From assembly GCA_030248215.1 (NCBI GenBank), contig JASANG010003499.1:163024-227023 (forward strand): a DNA stretch of 64,000 nt, read 5' to 3'. This stretch comes from Enoplolaimus lenunculus (taxonomy: Eukaryota > Nematoda > Enoplea > Enoplida > Thoracostomopsidae). Position 1 is the stretch's first letter. Each line of letters begins with the position of its first letter. Below are positions 62,191-64,000 of the stretch, one piece after another. A program made the position numbers and the translations under genes. The notes beneath the pieces were generated by a model. That model was not told where the DNA came from. It did not search any database and saw only the letters and a list, made by a program, of their open reading frames with translations.

Positions 62191-64000
62191 TTCGTTACTG
62201 ATATATTCTGTATTGCAACTATCCGTTGAATAAAACGTTTGTCTCTTCTCAAAAGCATGAGCGATAATGCAAGGTTATAAATAGGAATGAACTTTCAAAA
62301 ATTTAAGAATATATAGTACTTTTCATTAAATTCCTGCAGCGGTCCATATACTCTACCTCTGGTTACCCTAGTTCGTCAACCACGAATTAAAGACCATTTT
62401 AAGTTGAGTTGGGTTGCTTTACAGGTTTTTACTGTCGCTGGAAAGAAATTTAAATTTTTAGACGTTATATCGCCCGAAACAAAAACCTACCTGGTGCCAT
62501 TTGAATCCTTTTGAACAATTTATAAAGCGTTATTTTAAGCGATATATCACCTTTACCATCTGGAAAAATTATGTCAAACCACCTTTGAATTCGAATAAAA
62601 ACGTAGACATTTTCTAAAAAGATGAACGCGAGCATGAAGGTTGATAGCAGCATATAACAAAAATACAATGAATGCATAGGGAAATAATGGCTGGCCTTCT
62701 GCAATTGTAACGGTCAAACAAAATTTGGAATTCTCGTAACCTCAATGCTGATTTAACATTTTTTAGTTTGCCCAAAGACAGCGTCCATGATAAACCACTC
62801 AAGATTTTTACAGAATTTATAGCAAACATTGGAAATTTTTTCTTTTTCTTTTAGATAGCTTAGAGTTTTAAACACAATTCTTAAATTGTGTTGAAATGGT
62901 ATGCAGATGGGCAAGTGGTGCCTTTCACACCATAACCAATTGGTACTATAGACACTGCCTTCTTTATTTATCTTTAACGATTTGATAATTTCATGTTAAG
63001 TAAGTAGGTACATATACTTAAGTAGTGGTTCAACAAATTTTTTTATGTTTTGGAAATGTGGTATTGTAAATCCTTTTTGGAGCGAAACCCATGACAAACG
63101 TCCTTGATTGCTAGCTTTTTTGTTGCTTTGTCAGTTTGCCAACTTTGGAATATATAGCATTGAGCGAGGTGTGAGATTAGTTACAGGTGTATGTCAGGGT
63201 GCGACCGGATACCAAAAACTGACGGAGCCGGAGCCGGATAATCTAATATCCGGCCGGAGCCGGAGCCGGATAGTGAATTCGATTGCGTTTTATTTAATCT
63301 CATATTCCTTTATAAGTTTATAGTTTTTATACTGGATTATTAAAACATATTATATACTGTTTGAATTACTGGTTGAGCGCACTAATTATGGTTTTGTAAA
63401 TTAATAGCCTATCACTTTAAAAATTACCACAAACACATACATTTTTAATTATATATATTTCCACAAATAACTGAAATTCAAGCAAAAAACTAAAATAAAG
63501 TATCTAAGTAGCATTCAGATACCATGAACGTAACACAATTCTTCCTTCCGTGGCCTATATTAAAAGTGTTTTCGAAACAAAGCTTAACACTTTAACAATG
63601 AACCTATTCCATTGTTCTGTTTATGTACCGCTGCGTTCAGATGCAATATTTGTTTGGCCCGTCTTACTTTTACTGTCGGGCATCCAGTTTATGTAAGATA
63701 CTACAATAGAGGTGTATGTAGCTTAGGATTTAAGGCTATTGTTTCGGTTAAGCTTAGCTTTGACTTATCTTCACGTTAACTGCAACGTAAAGTACAAAGT
63801 GGCCGGCATGCAACCAGGGGCATAGCCAGAATTTTGGAATGTGAGCAATGTTCCTAAAAAATTTCGAATGTAAAGTTACACTTGTTCGCAACTGAATTAA
63901 TAGCGGGAAGATTGAAGCAAATATATATATAAAACTGGTTTCCACAGTGAATGTAGTTTCAGTTTACTTGAGTTCTAACTAATAGATAAACGTGCAGATA
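62183..64000 (+). repeat. Third, partial copy of the arm, direct orientation
   Basis: From CGCCAACCTTCGTTACTG onward this follows the left arm from about 53646 to about 55458, where the window stops. It abuts the right arm at a short shared word (CGCCAACCTT). It includes the start of a third 1.2-kb element (63195 onward). A minus-strand frame here (62465-62704) stays open longer than in the other copies. Confidence 0.88.
63195..64000 (+). mobile_element. hAT-like 1.2-kb element, copy 3 (cut by window end)
   Basis: It starts CAGGGTGCGACCGGATACC after GTGTATGT, as copy 1 does. Only about the first 800 bp are in the window, and they match copy 1 closely. Confidence 0.8.

Overview
This is an AT-rich eukaryotic (metazoan) window with intron-split genes and many small transposons. 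I read the genes by joining ORF fragments across AG/GT borders and checking reading phase. Three points favour an ecdysozoan, perhaps a nematode or close relative: a cuticlin-type zona pellucida (ZP) protein, short U-rich 3' splice sites (TTTCAG, TTTTAG), and small interstitial runs of the nematode telomere motif TTAGGC. This is inference and no species is claimed.

Layout. 1-3777: repeats only. 3778-5185 (+): complete two-exon MED9. 7569-14494 (+): eight-exon RPAP3-like R2TP cofactor with a single TPR module. 17438-28221 (+): ZP-domain membrane protein in nine exons, the first inferred across a 4-kb intron. 29381-30037 (-): secreted neuropeptide-type precursor with Trp-Leu/Ser-Gly-Lys-Arg sites, convergent with the ZP gene. 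31.5-39 kb: repeats. 39052-49308 (-): unrecognised single-pass membrane protein with a cytoplasmic tail of almost 900 residues in at least 13 exons. 52921-53065 (+): one isolated exon. 53.4-64 kb: a large duplicated block. Two arms of about 3.5 kb lie head to head around an 1800-bp spacer, and a third partial copy in direct orientation runs off the window end.

Repeats fill introns and spacers. There are several hAT-like and other MITE families with visible terminal inverted repeats, some with target duplications and some nested. There are also tRNA-derived SINE pieces, a 22-bp minisatellite whose three minus frames are all open, a TTGGTTT minisatellite, GTTT tracts and a C/T-only tract.

The genes are unrelated housekeeping and surface or secreted genes and are not an operon. 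The least ordinary items are the neuropeptide precursor, the unrecognised membrane protein with its DSGYRS motif, and the inverted-repeat cluster.
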